Assembly (NCBI GenBank): GCA_963693085.1
Contig: OY856411.1
Coordinates: forward strand, 67,243,501 to 67,307,500
Length of the DNA stretch: 64,000 bases
Source: Alisma plantago-aquatica
Lineage: Eukaryota > Streptophyta > Magnoliopsida > Alismatales > Alismataceae
Direction of reading: 5' to 3'
This document shows positions 1-12,670 of the stretch, one piece after another. Position 1 is the stretch's first letter; the number at the start of each line of letters is the position of its first letter. Made by a program: the position numbers and the translations under genes. The notes under the pieces are model-generated. The model was not told where the DNA came from. It did no database searches and saw only the letters and a program-made list of their open reading frames with translations.

Positions 1-487
1 TTGTGATATTTTTCATTTAGATGAAAAACACCCTATAATACAAAAGAAGCAATTAATAATGTTGTTTTGAAAAGAAATTAATTCCAAGCAAACTAAATTA
101 GATCAATAGATAAAAACATATTAAAATAATATCACCTCCACTCACAGATATATCTTTCCATATGAGGTCTTTTTTGGCATTAGGAACATCATGCCAATTT
201 TCTATATCTATTGGCACCTCACAGTGCGCGGTCGCCCCTACGTAATGCTTGAAAGCACTAGCATGTTCCCCAACAGGTGCTCATGTGATATCAAACTGGA
301 CTGGCAATTTGTCCCCTTTAGCCCTGAGCTCCTGCAGCCTACGCATCAGTGTGGGACCTCTACTTTTCTTAGCATCACCACTACCATCCTCACGGTGCTC
401 ATGCTCATGCTCATAATGTTCATCTTCACTCTTCATTTTAGAATCTGCAAGTATACATGATAAAAAAAAGTGATAATAAAAGCACAA
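1..487 (-). pseudogene. CACTA second ORF (Ptta/En-Spm plant transposase family), partial
   Basis: The minus-strand frame from 487 has an acidic, His/Glu-rich leader, then GPTLMRRLQELRAKGDKLPV. Just beyond a stop near 281 the reading continues as a conserved block ending in IENWHDVP and KDLIWKDI. These are hallmarks of the Ptta/En-Spm (Transposase_24) protein that follows the TNP2 gene in plant CACTA elements. Such proteins are thought to bind subterminal repeats and help the main transposase. The gene runs off the left edge and holds at least one in-frame stop. It sits about 270 bp downstream of the DUF4216 region, the expected spacing inside one element. Confidence 0.72.
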
Positions 488-759
488 GTGATAAGGTATA
501 CATGATATATGATGTATATTTAATAGATTACTTGCTTGAATGATAATAATAAAATAAATAATTCAAAAAATACATGCCTCTAGTATTGGTTGAGTTGTTA
601 GTCAAGCAAAATTCCTTCAGCATGGTCTTGACGTTTATAATATTCATCAGTGTTATCTTCAACATTTACAATTGGCAAACCAACTGAGAATGGAGTGGAA
701 TCGTCATACTTTTTGTAGTATTCTTCTTCATTTATAGGATCTACAGTAAACTATCTTTT

Positions 760-3700
760 TCAATAAAGAACGACAGACCAAATTTTATTTGTCGGGTCAT
801 CAATATAGAATACTTGTTTTGCTTGGTCTGCCATGATGAATGGCTCATCTTTCTCACCAATCTTTTCAAAATTCACCAATTTGAAATCCAACTCATCCAC
901 TAAAACTCCTTTGTTGTTGTCAACCCAATTACACCTAAAGATAGGGACTCTAAAATTTGTATAGTCCAATTTCCATATGTCCTCAATGATGCCGTAATAT
1001 GACATCTCAGCTTCGCGTGGTCTTTTATCTTTAACACTAGAAAAATACAACAAACAAGCTTGAACAGTGACCCCACTATTTTGAACTGCACTACTTTCAT
1101 CTTGACACTTGGTGTAGTATGAAAATCCATTTATGTCATAACCTTCATATGACATGACATTCATTTTTGGCTTAAAGGCAAGCCATTTTATGTTCTCAGC
1201 AACATTATTCGGTGATTCAGATAGTTGATTAAATACTTTCTCTTCAAACCACCTAATAAATGTTCGATTATGCTCTCTTGCAAGCCACATTGAACTGGAT
1301 CACAGATGATTTCTCTTGATAAGATCATTGTGTTATGTGATGTAGCTACTAACTTCATCGATGTTGTGTAAAATATACAAATGCGCTTGTTCCCACAACT
1401 CACGACTGATTCCTTTCACTTGTCCTCCCAGAGTTCCTTTACCATAATAAGATTCAGTGTGATGGGAATTTTTTAGATCGTTAGAAGTTTCATTGCAATT
1501 CAAAAAATCATTGCAAAAGTCCATCACCTCCCTAGCCACGTAACCCTCAACAATACTCCCTTCAAGATGATAACAATTCCGAACATCACCTCTAAAAACA
1601 CTCATGTAGTGTTCAAATGGATACATCCAGTGTAAGAAAATTGGACCCAACATCTTCACCTCCCTTATAATATGTACTACAAGATGAACCATGATATCAA
1701 AAAATGAAAGAGGAAAGTACATTTCAAGCTGACACATGGTAACTATTACATCTTTTTGTAATTTATTGAGAGTATCAAGATGTATCACTTTGTTGCATAT
1801 TTCATTAAAGAAGAAACAGAGTCTTGTGATTGCAAACCTTACATGCTTCGAAAATATAGATCGAATAGCCACAAGTAAAATTTGTTGCATTAAGGTGTGA
1901 CAATGATGAGATTTGAGACCTATAAACTTTAGATCCTTCATTGATACCAATCTACGAATATTAGAAGAGTATTTTTGTGGAACCTTGATATTATACAAGC
2001 ACTCACATAAAGTCTTTTTCTCCTTCTTTGACAAAGTGTAACAAGCTGGTGGTAAATATGTGTAGCGACCCCTGATCTCCACTGATAATTCTTTTCTTAT
2101 ACCCATTAATTCTAAATCTTTTTCTAGATTTGATGCCATCTTTAGTCTTTCCTGGTATGTTCAATGGCGTACCAATGATGCTATCAAAAATATTTTTTTC
2201 AACATGCATGACGTCAATGCAGTGTCTAATTTCCAAAGATATCCAATAAGGAAGATCCCAGAATATTGACCTCTTCTTGTATATAGATTTGTCACATGCG
2301 AGTGTATGACTACTTGAACTCTTTCCAAATTCATTAACAATATGTTTCACCCTATCATATTCAACATTTCTTGTTATAGGTTTAGGAGCACTTCGTTCCT
2401 CAGTTTACCCATTAAAGGTTTTGCGTTGCCTTCGATAAGGATGCACTGGTGGGAGAAATCTCCGATGACCAAGATATATGATTTTACCACCATGTTTCAG
2501 TTTGATTGAATCAATATTTTCCTCACAAACAGGACATGCTTTGTTACCTTTTATGCTATATCTAGACAAATTTCCATAAGTTGGAAAGTCATTAATTGTG
2601 CAAAATAACATAGCACGCAAACTAAAGGTCTCTTTACGTGAAGCATCATATGTCATAATACCTTCTTCCCATAGTTTCATTAGGTCATCTATTAGAGGTT
2701 GAAGGTAAACGTCAATATCATTTCTAGGTTGCTTGGGCCCTGATATCAATATTGACAACATGACATACTTATTTTTCATACACAACCAAGGAGGAAGATT
2801 GTATATAACAATCATAACAGACCACGTGCTATGTTGGCTTCTTAATGTACCATAGGGATTCATTCCATCTGTACAAAGTCCATGTCTTAAGTTTCTTGGT
2901 TCTTTACCAAATTGAGGGTATAATAAATCAATTTTCTTCCATTGTGGTGAATCAGATACATGTCATAGGATGCCATCATCATTGGCCTTTAACTCCCCAT
3001 GCCAAGACAAATTTTGTGCATCTTCTGTATTAGCAAATAAGCATTGAAATCGTGGTATTATTGGTAGATACCACATCACCTTGACAGGAGAGCCATTTTT
3101 AGCCTTAGCTGAATTTGTCATCTTATACCTTGATGCACCACATTTTGGACAATTTATTAAATTAATATAGTCCTTCTAAAATAACACACAATCATTTAGA
3201 CATGCATGAATCTTCTTAGCCTCCATTCCCATTGGGCACATTATTTTCTTTGCTTGATATGTTGAAAATGGAAGCTCGTTGCCTTCAGGAAGAATTTCCT
3301 TTAACAAAGACAACAGTGAAGTGAAACTCTTGTCACTTTACCGATTTTGAGCTTTAAGAGTATATAATCACATCACAGCACTCAACCTCGTGAACTTAGT
3401 ACAACCCTTATATAAAGGTTTTTTAGCATCATGGACAATGTTTGCAAATAAAGAAGGTGAATTGACATTGTCCCGACAACTACATAGCATCTCATCAACC
3501 ATATCATCCTGAATCGGGTCATCCTGAATCGGTTCATCATTGAAATTATCATCATTATCTATATCTTCTATGCCACAACTATTAGTATCGACATTTTCTG
3601 ATCCATTATTAATTTTCTCTCTATGCCAATACTATTCATTATAACCTTGTATGATCCCATTGCATATGACATGATTCTTAATTCCCTCAGCAATATCAAC

Positions 3701-3838
3701 TTTCAAATTGTTACCACAATGTCTACATGGACAATAGAACCTATCTGTAGGTAGTTTCCTATGTTCCTCAGCAAATCTGACCCAAACCCACCAGCCAAGG
3801 TTACGGCCTGTCAAACAGGGATTACTACTAACTATCAA
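760..3838 (-). pseudogene. TNP2-like CACTA transposase with DUF4218 and DUF4216 domains, inactivated
   Basis: The N-terminal piece (3838-3632) is a transposase-associated domain with the pattern FYCPCRHCGNN and a later HVICNGI. The TNP2 region includes CPVCEENID, HRRFLPPVHPYRRQRKTFNG and HCIDVMHVEKNIFDSIIGT. DUF4218 follows (2120-1340, with SFFDIMVHLVVHI and EGYVAREVMDF). DUF4216 is at 1290-760 (RVPIFRCNWVDN, QVFYIDDP). Visible lesions are an in-frame TAA at about 2402-2404, a one-base shift at the A/T homopolymer near 2119-2123, frame breaks around 1290-1340, and further stops between 2863 and 3632. The family product cuts CACTA elements at their ends; this copy cannot make a full protein. 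Confidence 0.88.
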
Positions 3839-5749
3839 AATTTAATTACTTAATGAAAATCATATTTAAAATTTTCTTTTCTCATATGTATAGTAATAAT
3901 TTACCAAACTGACAACATCTTGATTAAACATAACATTAAAGGCTACAACAATGTTTGACTATTACATAGAAGAAAGAGTTTCACATTTAATATATATCAT
4001 GTACATTTAATTACAAACCTCTCTCTTTTCTCACTCTATCTTTCCTAGGACCCAGAGGAAGGATAATAGGCCGTTTATCTATTCTAACTACTTCATCTTT
4101 AAAACCTCTGATCTATTCTTGATAAAAACTAGCTTTCATCTCCTCAGGTAGAGCTAATCCTATTACCTGAATAATTGTTTAGTAGGTTGGTGAACTACAT
4201 GATCAGTGAGTAGAAATCTATATGTAACCAAGATGGTTTAGATATATATACAATTAATAGAACTTAAATGCAAAGTATGTAAAGATGACATTTTTAAAAT
4301 AGTAATTCACTCATCAGGGCAGTTGAACAAATACTAAATATAATGAAAGGATAACCTAACCATTCATATTATTTTTAATCCATTTATTATGCCATTGGAC
4401 CCACATGAGGTGTGCCACAACATGTGGAAGTATCACAACAAGCTATGATCTCACTCTACATGACTTATTAAGTATGATCAGGATTCTAAGTTTGTAGTCT
4501 CAATATCATGTCTACAGTTAGAATTGCCACATATGGATTTTGGTGGCTAATAGGAGGCCATATATCTCAGTCTCCACCTCTCAACCAAGATACTCTAGAG
4601 GGGAGTCAAAGCCCTCGGGCTTCGTGCGCACCAGTGGACCTACCGAAGATGTCCACTAATTACTACAATTTGTAACTCAGGTACCACACCAACCCCGATT
4701 GGTGATGAATACCAATCATTTAAGGAGTCCACCCTCACTTTTCCAGACCCTCATACCCTACAATGATGCACTCTGACTTAGATTGACCTACGTGACACCT
4801 CCAGTTGGGAAGCATGTTTCCTCCTCACAACGCATGCCTCCTGTGAGGATTCTACAATGTCCAAGGCATCTAACATCTAGTGATATTTAGTTGATTTAAC
4901 ATGATTCATCCTTGTAACTAACAGCTATCCTATTTTTGTCAATTAAGCATCTTGTATTAAATACATAAATCATATGGAAATTTTCACAAATCTCATAAAC
5001 CACAGTTTGACTTTTTAAACATGAATTAGGGCAGCCCGACTTCCTCAGTGCCTCAATTTACACCATTTCATTACATGTCAAATCATAACAACTCACATGC
5101 AACTTTCAAAATGACATTAAATCACTAATAATATGTTTAATAAAGTACTTACACTATGGATATTCACTGCACAAGTTCATTAAAACCATCATAGTTATCA
5201 TAGACCAAGAATTGAATGTTGGAAAACCATTATTTACATTTATATATTTTAAATCTGAGTTAGAATGTGATTTTCCACTCAAAGTACACATATTAACATC
5301 CAGATCTCGTCTTTGACCTATATAAGCTAGAAATATACCCTTTTCTAGTCTGATCCAAGGTCCAGACCTCAAAAATCTCATCAAAACAACATTTTTGTAC
5401 ATTACTTGGCTCTAAAGAAGATCCCTCTTGAGGTAGAAGATGAAGAACGAAGGTTAAACCAACCCTTCAGTTGCTAGATTAGGGATCTTGAGAAAGAAAA
5501 CACAAAGAGAAGAAAGAATTAATGGTTAAAAACTACTTACCATATCAAATTTATGACGAGACCTCTAATTTCTACCTCTTTGGTGTTCTTCCCCATAAAT
5601 TGTCCTAGCAATCATCCTCCAGGTCTTCTTTTTATCGACCTAATAGTTTGAGATGATAGAGGACCAACATACGGTCTAACACACTTCATTTAATTGAAAA
5701 TGGATATGTATATTTTGATATATGATTATTTTATGATCGGCTATCCTGG
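3839..5749. other. Non-coding stretch, possible old LTR remnant on the minus strand
   Basis: No gene is supported here. The first few hundred bases may be the 5' leader or an upstream exon of the CACTA element: a short minus-strand frame at about 4170-4020, interrupted by one stop, ends at a GT-like donor, but I do not recognise its product. The stretch 4400-4870 is richer in G+C than its surroundings and, on the minus strand, has the look of a Ty3-gypsy LTR, with short phrases resembling those in the Z repeat and at 38100-38960. That assignment is weak. Confidence 0.3.
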
Positions 5750-7347
5750 GCAGCATTCTAAGCGGTCACTGAGCCTTAGTGGTCGTTGGGCCCGCTCAAC
5801 GGTCACTGAGAATCTGTACATGTTACTAAAAAGGTCATAACTCTCTCATTTGAACTCCGATTTGGTTGATTCATTTTGCATTAGATTCTTAATTGAATTA
5901 TATAAAATTTTATAGTATTAGTTTGATAAAATTCTCAAACAAAATTTATTTACTAATGATTTCCTCAAGTCTCGTTGATTCTCCTCTCACATACATGCAC
6001 GTGTTGATTCTATATCAACTCCAACTTGGATCTTTGAGGTATGCTTTAGTCATAATTTCGAGTTATCAAAATAAGTATTTGCAATTACCAAAGTTAAGAT
6101 AAGGTACAAGGCACTATATTACTAATAAAAGAACAAAAAAGATTGAGGTTATCTTAAATCTCTAGGATTACCAGCAAAGCTGGATGAGGGTGGTAACACC
6201 AACAAATTAAACAAAATGTGGAAGTTTGTCAACAAATATTGATATGTCCATATAACATGGAAGTGGACAAAAATAAGGAGAAAAGGACAACAAGAGTGTA
6301 TCAAGTCTATCAAATAAATAGATACATGAAACATCCAAACGGATGTCATCAATAACATTTCAACAAGATGGAATTCAAATATATAATTGCCATTTAAAAA
6401 TATAAAAAATGCCAAAGAATAATAAGGAAGTTCATATAAAGATGAAAACCAGTAAGGATGAAGTTACCTCTTATAAATTCCACAATCATAATGAATAAAG
6501 AAATGCATTTTGATTATAAGTAAAGCTAGCATAATCTAAAAAGTAGGGTCGAAACCCATAAATTCCAAGCCAAGGGCATGCACAATAAAATCCGAGTGGC
6601 AAATAAATGTAAAGTGGAAGGAGGACTAAAAAATTAGTTCCTTATAGGAGGAATAAAAATTTACTGACCATATAAATTCACCATGTAAAACATGAGCACC
6701 CAATAAGGGAATAAAACCTATTGTCTAAATATATGGTGTATGTACTAGAGATGGCTAGTCAAAACCACACTTGCATACAAAGTAGGCAAGATCATTGTTT
6801 CAGTGATAACAATGTTAATATACAAAAAAGGGATTATGAATTGCATATCATAAAATGTAGAGTCAATGGACCAATAAATAATGACCAACAATTTTAGTGG
6901 TTGAAGTGAGAGAAACAAATACCAATATATATATATATATATATATATATTTCAATAATATTTTGGAAGATAAATTCAAATTGGAATTCGTTTAGGGTAT
7001 CATGCCTCTAAAATGGAAATTAGGGTTTTAAGTCAACAAATAGTTAAAGAGAGATAAAGTTAGGTGATATCCCAATATGAATAGAAAAGAATACAACATA
7101 TGAAAGGTCAAAGCCAGATATGTCCAGAGTCAACTTTAGATCCTCAACCTAGTGGCAATCTACCTATTAAACATATTTATGTGTTTGAAAATTAATTTCT
7201 CATTCAATATGTAAACCCTAAAAATAACCTTTGTATATTTTGTTGAATTAGTTTATGAACCTTATGCCTGCAGGTAGAGATATTTTGTTATTCTAGAACA
7301 TATTCTATTATAATTTTCTGAGCTATGACTAGTTTAAACTACCCAAA
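5750..7347. other. Non-coding repeat-like DNA with a short TA microsatellite
   Basis: No gene is supported. A small GC-rich island at 5750-5830 repeats the phrase CGGTCACTGAG twice with a related TTAGTGGTCGTTGGGCCCGC between. It is followed by AAAGGTCATAACTCTCTCATT, a style seen in plant LTR sequences. A (TA)n run lies at about 6925-6951. The remainder to 7347 is AT-rich with no recognised domain on either strand. Confidence 0.35.
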
Positions 7348-10300
7348 ATGGCATTGTAGATTTTTCAATAAACTACCCAAAAAGTTACACGATCCACAAA
7401 TAAATAAAATGGCAACAAGATTGAGTTACCCTAAAAAATAAGCCATTATTTAAAAGAAACACTAAGGTAGATGTAAATTCTAGATCTAGATCTTCTCCAT
7501 CAACATTGCAAGAGCAAAGCACAACAACATCCTACTTTTGATTCCTACAAGATGGGCATGACTGCTCAAGGAAGTGAGAGTATTTTTTTACATCACATAA
7601 ATATTTGGCTATAATGACATTAGGAAACTATCCTAGAGACAAGAAATGTTGAGGAGGTTTGAATTGATGAAGTAATATGAGGTATGAGAGGGGGAAATAG
7701 ACGACAACCAAACCCCGTGAAACAAAGGACACCAGATTGTGTGAGATTGTCTATGAGATCACACAAATCTCCTATTATAGACTATTATAGTTACGATTAT
7801 AGAGATGAGGTTGGCTAACCCTTTTATGGTGAATAGTACAAGAGGGAGTAGAGAGAAGTTTTTTAGGAAGATGTTGACGTGAGGGAAACCAAAAGATGGT
7901 TCCTAGTGATTTGAAGAAGATTGTTTGATTGGTATTTGGTTACCAATGCTAGAAATGTCATGGGAAGAGGCAAGATGAATAAGATAGGTTCCCTTATGGG
8001 AGTTCAGGGTGTTAGGGTAGTAATTGAGCTGGTAAGGAATTGAAGAAGGGACAAAATATGATTTACATCAAATTATATTGGGGACAAACTTAGTAGGGTG
8101 GCTCATGGTGAATTTCATTGATGTAGGGGTAGAAATAAGAATTGAGTACTCCTATATTAGGGAACGGGAGAGGTCAATTAAGGGTTTGTATTGTTTGAAA
8201 ATGTGAGGATAACCAAAGGAAATTTAACTTGATGTGACTTGCTAAGGAGGGAAAGCTAAAAGGTCTAGAAATTTGCAGCCTTGGGCAGTCCTAGCCATAT
8301 TTTGACTTATGGTAGGAGATGCCATCCACTCCATTCGATCTACAATATGGTTGCAAAGCAAGATCCCACCAAAACCCAGTCCAAAGAAACATGTAATTGT
8401 ACAAACTTTGTTGAAGTGTGATTTGAATGAGTACCACTTACATTTGGATCTGTTTAAAAGACACTTATATACGAATAATCTTCTATAATCAATTTAGGGT
8501 TGCTAGAATTATTCAAATAATCTAAAACTTGACACACATACTATTTTTGTATGTATAATCTAATTTTGTAATTAGATATACTATTTTGAGATGTTCCATG
8601 CAATTACTTATCAGTTTGGAGTTAAATACTATTATTTCCATATATATATTTTCCTATTTAAAAAGTATGTCTAATAATTTGTGAATTGTTTTATTTTGGG
8701 TTAATCTTGCCATTGAATAGTTTACTTAAATCTTTTTTCTAATCATCATCATGAACATGTTTGATTTTTCATTCAAAGTCATTTAGTGTGTGTTTAGTTC
8801 AATTAAGAATATACTAAAACGCCAAGAATATAAATTATTCCGTTTCATGCCTATTAGTGGAATTTTCTATATATTGGAAAATTCAACTTATTCTTAAACA
8901 CTAGCAAAACCATTTTTTGGACTAGATATATTATTGGGGACAGTGGTGTTTGAATGTAGTTATGTCTTATTGAAATCAAGATCTTTGTATAATTTTTACA
9001 AAAGTGGCTTGTTTTAGCATTATCTTCTCAATACACACTTTACTCTGTCTCTAATTACACCTATTCACATTTCATCCCATTTTTAAAATAATTAATAATA
9101 TTATCATTCAATTAAGAATTAAATAATTCTTTACTATTGTATATTACTTTCTATACCTGCTAGGGTGTTTTAAAGTATGACAATCGGTGTAGATGAGATC
9201 AATATCATCCCGGTGATTATTTAACTTATTAGTTGAATGAATTATAATAGTGATCATTATGAGACATTAATAGATTGATATACATGTAGTATTTTTTTAA
9301 AAATGGTAATTTATTCAGCTCGTTGCAAGGGGGTTTTGAGATTGTGGCCCTCTTGGTATAAAAACATCAACTTTACCACTTGGATGCCACTACATTGGCA
9401 ATATTCATGTAATAAGCCTAATGATTACATAATATATAATTTTTTCATATATTTGTACCCAAGTTATATTCTACACATTATGATTTCCTTTATCAATGTA
9501 GGTGTAACAAATCATTACATTGAATGAGTTAGAGTTTATTATAAAATTCCATACTATCATTCTATACATTAATACTACTCATTTGAGCACTACTTTGATT
9601 GTCATTTTATTAAGGTCCTGTAAGGTATGACTTACACTATGTTTGGAGGTTTCCACCAAAATTAAGTCCAAAGACATAAAAAAGTATGGAATTAGGGTTT
9701 CCAAGGTTATGAGGTCATGGTTTTGGTATGTTATATACTATGTATAACAAAGTGATTACACAATCATGATAACATTAGTATAGGTTGAATTTGTTCCCAA
9801 TTCATTCTAATCACTTTTCTACCTATGATGTGTATCTAGATATGCTCCTTTCTTGTGAGGTCTTTGACATAACAACCAACATAATGTGTAACCTACATCA
9901 CACATATAAGGATGCTCAAGAAAAAAGAGGCTTGCAATAACAAGATTGGAATGGTTCTGAATTATGAATAGGTTGAGTATTGATCTAGCCGTGTGAGTGA
10001 ACAATTCAATCGGTCGACTCATTAAATGATAAATAAACAACATATCAATTGTAAATCAATTTATTGATTAATAAAACAAGAAAGTAAGCAGTCGATCAGC
10101 TGGTCAGAAAAATGACTTACTAAATTGATTAGGGAAAATAAAATTGGGAAGTCGATCAAATGGGTATTCAATTAGTTGACTAACTTAGAATTGGATGTTT
10201 CCTAAATAGCCAAGACAATTTATTTGATTATCTAGTCAACTGCCTCACTACTCTATCTGAGTTATCCTATTTTGAGCGTGTTTGTGAGTTGCGAATAGGA

Positions 10301-11015
10301 AAGGTATTAGGATTTTAGGAAACTCTAATCTATGAATCCCCTTTATTAAAGGGTTTGCATTTTAGGGAAGACACATACAAGTGGATTATAAATTTTCCAC
10401 TTGGAGAGAGATAAATAAGTCACAAGAATGACCTGTAATAGGATGCAAAGATCAAGTATTGCTGGCACATTGATGACTCTGGTTCCACTTATTCTTCGAA
10501 GACAAGATGGTGAACCAAGAGTTCCTACATCCACATGGATGACGTAGAGGTCAGGAAATTTGTACGAAAGCTTGAAAATTGACTTCATCTCAAGGAGGAC
10601 AAGTTCCATAGGGTGTTGTTGTGTGGACAACAACTTAGCTGATATATAATAAGAACCTTGGATTTGGATACAGAAGTATGAGATTGACATCAAGTTAAGA
10701 TGTGTCTAGATGTCGGACAACCAGTGTGTTCTAAGTTTTATTAATTATTCCTTCTATATCTTTAATATACTGACATTTTATAGCTACATGGATCCATGGC
10801 TTGGGTTTTACCAAAAGATTTTTTTATTTTGGTTCCACCCTTCCCTACGATACTACATGATCTAAGGTCTAGAGTACATGTTCATTGAAGAACTGACTGG
10901 TGATTTAGAAACCTTAGATTCAAAGTGATCTTTTACTGAAATCAGGAAAATTTAAATGTTAGAGTCATCCTATTGTATGTTTCCCTCCTAAATGATATCT
11001 TGTGGTTTTCTTCTC
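7348..11015. repeat. Segmental repeat copy A, left part (X+Y)
   Basis: This stretch is repeated at 27223-30889, with scattered single-base differences and small indels. X is about 7348-8590. It starts at GGCATTGTAGATTTTTC and also recurs at 25841-27077. Y is about 8591-11015. No convincing protein is encoded: the short open frames in X and Y match nothing I recognise and are broken differently between copies. The repeat is interrupted at 11020 by the tandem LTR element and resumes at 23580. Confidence 0.85.
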
Positions 11016-11020
11016 CTCTT
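11016..11020. repeat. Target-site duplication CTCTT, left copy
   Basis: CTCTT directly precedes the TGTTGG start of the first LTR and recurs at 23575-23579 directly after the TCAACA end of the third LTR. The unoccupied paralogous site at 30890-30894 has a single CTCTT in the same context, which proves the duplication arose on insertion. Confidence 0.95.
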
Positions 11021-11335
11021 TGTTGGATCCTAGATGGGTGACTTAGGTGCTCTAGAGGGGGGGGTGAATAGAGCTGAAAGCGCTTAAATAAAATTCATTA
11101 AACCTTCAAAATATATGACAAGATTAGGTTGCTAAATAGGCACTTTGAGTGCAACTAAATCATGCATAGCAAGGATAAGAGAGATTGAACATGCACCAAA
11201 TAGACAAGGTATTTAGAGTGGTTCCACACTTCAAACTAGAAGTGTGTCATTCCACTTGCCTAGAGAGGTCAACCTCTAGGACTTCAAACAATTGCACTCT
11301 TATATTCAATAATAAGACATACAACACATGACCCA

Positions 11336-11610
11336 CAAAGGACTTACCTATCCAATATAAAGAGTCTTCAACCTTACCAAGGACTTACCCACTTTGCAAG
11401 AGTCTTCGGCCTTCTCCAAGGACTTACCCACTCTTGCACAAGTCTTCGGCCTTTTCAGAATTACCCACTCTTCTTGGATCTTCCACCTTTGACTTCACCT
11501 TCACTCGGAGAAGCTTTTCCACCAAGGTCTTACCCACTTGAGCTTGAGTCTTCTGCCTTCTCCAAGGACTTACCCACTCGAGCTCCAAGTCTTCAGCCTT
11601 GATCTTCACC
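11336..11610 (-). repeat. Degenerate tandem units in the LTR leader (R/U5)
   Basis: The phrase (AAGG)ACTTACCCACT recurs about six times with small changes, alternating with GAGTCTTCGGCCTTCTCC-like phrases, in units of roughly 40-60 bp. The same block is found in LTR2 (about 16806-17080) and LTR3 (about 22265-22540). It lies downstream of the TATA box on the element strand, so it would be part of the transcribed leader. Confidence 0.75.
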
Positions 11611-11893
11611 AAGGGACTCCTTCCCTTATTCTTCTTCACCTCTCTTGGACAAGAGAGAGAACCTTCATCTTCATGATTGAAATGGAGAGATGGGGAGGTT
11701 GTGGAAGTGAGAGCTTCACAAGATATACAAATGGAACTAGCTCTCTTACATATTTCCTACTCACTCTAATGGATGTAGCAAGTGATTAAGCTTAGAGAGA
11801 GAGAGGAGGCTGTAGGAAGCACTCAACTATAGAATAGGAACCTCACAAAGAGTTTGCAATGAATGCTCAACCTTGGAATGAAGCCCAAGGGGT

Positions 11894-11903
11894 CCTATTT
11901 ATA
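11894..11903 (-). promoter_or_regulatory. TATA box of LTR1
   Basis: The minus strand reads TATAAATAGG, followed by ACCCC. It lies between the U3 hairpin array and the leader repeats and is conserved in LTR2, LTR3 and both LTRs of the full-length copia element. Confidence 0.7.
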
Positions 11904-12041
11904 GCTGGGGATGCCTCTTAGCCTTTGGGAACACTTGAGAATGAAAACTAGCCATTTTGTGGCTTGCAACGGATCTATTTTCACTTGTTGCAACTTCCAC
12001 AACGGCTAGTTAGCACTTTTCTGCATTCTAGTATAGTTTGA

Positions 12042-12290
12042 TCGGCCGAGTTTACATAAAGGTAATTCGGCCGAACCACTAAAAGACAAGGCTAAAAGCT
12101 AGGCTGTCGGCCGAGTTTCTTTGGAGAAACTCGGTCGATCGATCGACTTTCATCTTGGACCGATCAGTGGATCAGCCGAGTTTTCTAGCTAGAAACTCGA
12201 CCGAATGGGAATCGACGGAGTTTGTAACTCGGCCGATTGCAACAAAAATTCCAGAATATATGGATCGGCCGAGTTTGGAATTCGGCCGAC
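12042..12290 (-). repeat. U3 array of five TCGGCCGA hairpins, LTR1
   Basis: Five short inverted repeats follow one another, built on ATCGGCCGAGTTT and its complement. Stems are 7 to 13 bp and loops are short. The best, at about 12106-12138, pairs TCGGCCGAGTTTC with GAAACTCGGTCGA. Others lie at about 12042-12074, 12171-12203, 12211-12236 and 12264-12290. The array is about 140-390 bp upstream of the TATA box on the element strand. Confidence 0.88.
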
Positions 12291-12652
12291 AAAATCCCTA
12301 TTATGGGTATTTTAGAATTTTCGTTTGACTATAAAAAAGATGGATTTTTGTGTCCCAATAATTTTTCTAAGCTTAATTACAAGTCATACACTCATTACAA
12401 GTGATTACAAAGCAATTCTAAGGTCATTTACATAGAGATCCCCAATTGCACACTTGTAGCTATTTTGACTTGTCTTTTCTCCAATTTGATATGCGCAAGT
12501 TAGGGCATTTGGAGTGTGTCTAAACCTAATCTGAAATCACTCAATGTAGAAGCCTTATACACCAATATGTGGAATGGTTAGTCATCATCAAAACAAGGGT
12601 TTAGTCAATTTAGACATGAGTCAACATTGACCTAATTGACCTTGAGTCAACA

Positions 12653-12670
12653 TTCTCCCCCTTTTTGAAG
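12653..12670 (-). promoter_or_regulatory. Polypurine tract, copy 1
   Basis: On the minus strand this reads CTTCAAAAAGGGGGAGAA, abutting the TG of the 3' LTR (TGTTGACTC). It would prime plus-strand DNA synthesis. Additional G5-type purine tracts lie at about 12766, 12797 and 12990, a feature of Sirevirus-type elements. Confidence 0.85.

Larger units (their letters stand above)
1..3838 (-). mobile_element. CACTA (En/Spm-like) DNA transposon, 3' portion, decayed
   Basis: Read on the minus strand, the domain order is that of a plant CACTA transposon: a transposase-associated zinc-binding domain near 3838-3630, a TNP2-type transposase at about 3000-2120, DUF4218 at about 2120-1340, DUF4216 at about 1290-760, then the start of a second Ptta/En-Spm type gene from 487 to the window edge. 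Stop codons and frameshifts break the frames, so this is a dead copy. The element's right end lies outside the window. I did not find a CACTA terminus on the other side, so the upstream boundary is only the first recognisable coding domain. Confidence 0.88.
11021..12652 (-). repeat. LTR1 of the tandem gag-only element
   Basis: In plus orientation the repeat begins TGTTGGATCC and ends GAGTCAACA, giving the TG...CA ends of an LTR. It is 1632 bp. On the element strand it carries the U3 hairpin array (12042-12290), a TATA box (11894-11903) and a leader with degenerate tandem units. LTR1 differs from both other LTRs at several shared positions, for example GCAACGGATC where the others have GCAACAGATC. 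Confidence 0.95.

Noticed and set aside
9985..10235. TCGGTCGACT, GTCGATCAGCTGGTCAG, AGTCGATCAAATGG and TAGTTGACTA phrases in Y, resembling the hairpin core
   Set aside because: The arms do not pair as in the retrotransposon arrays and spacing is irregular; at most a worn relative of such an array. Repeated at about 29880-30115 by duplication.
10346..10693. A 115-codon minus-strand frame repeated at 30220-30564
   Set aside because: It is kept in both copies only as part of the segmental repeat. The composition looks non-coding and no family is recognised.
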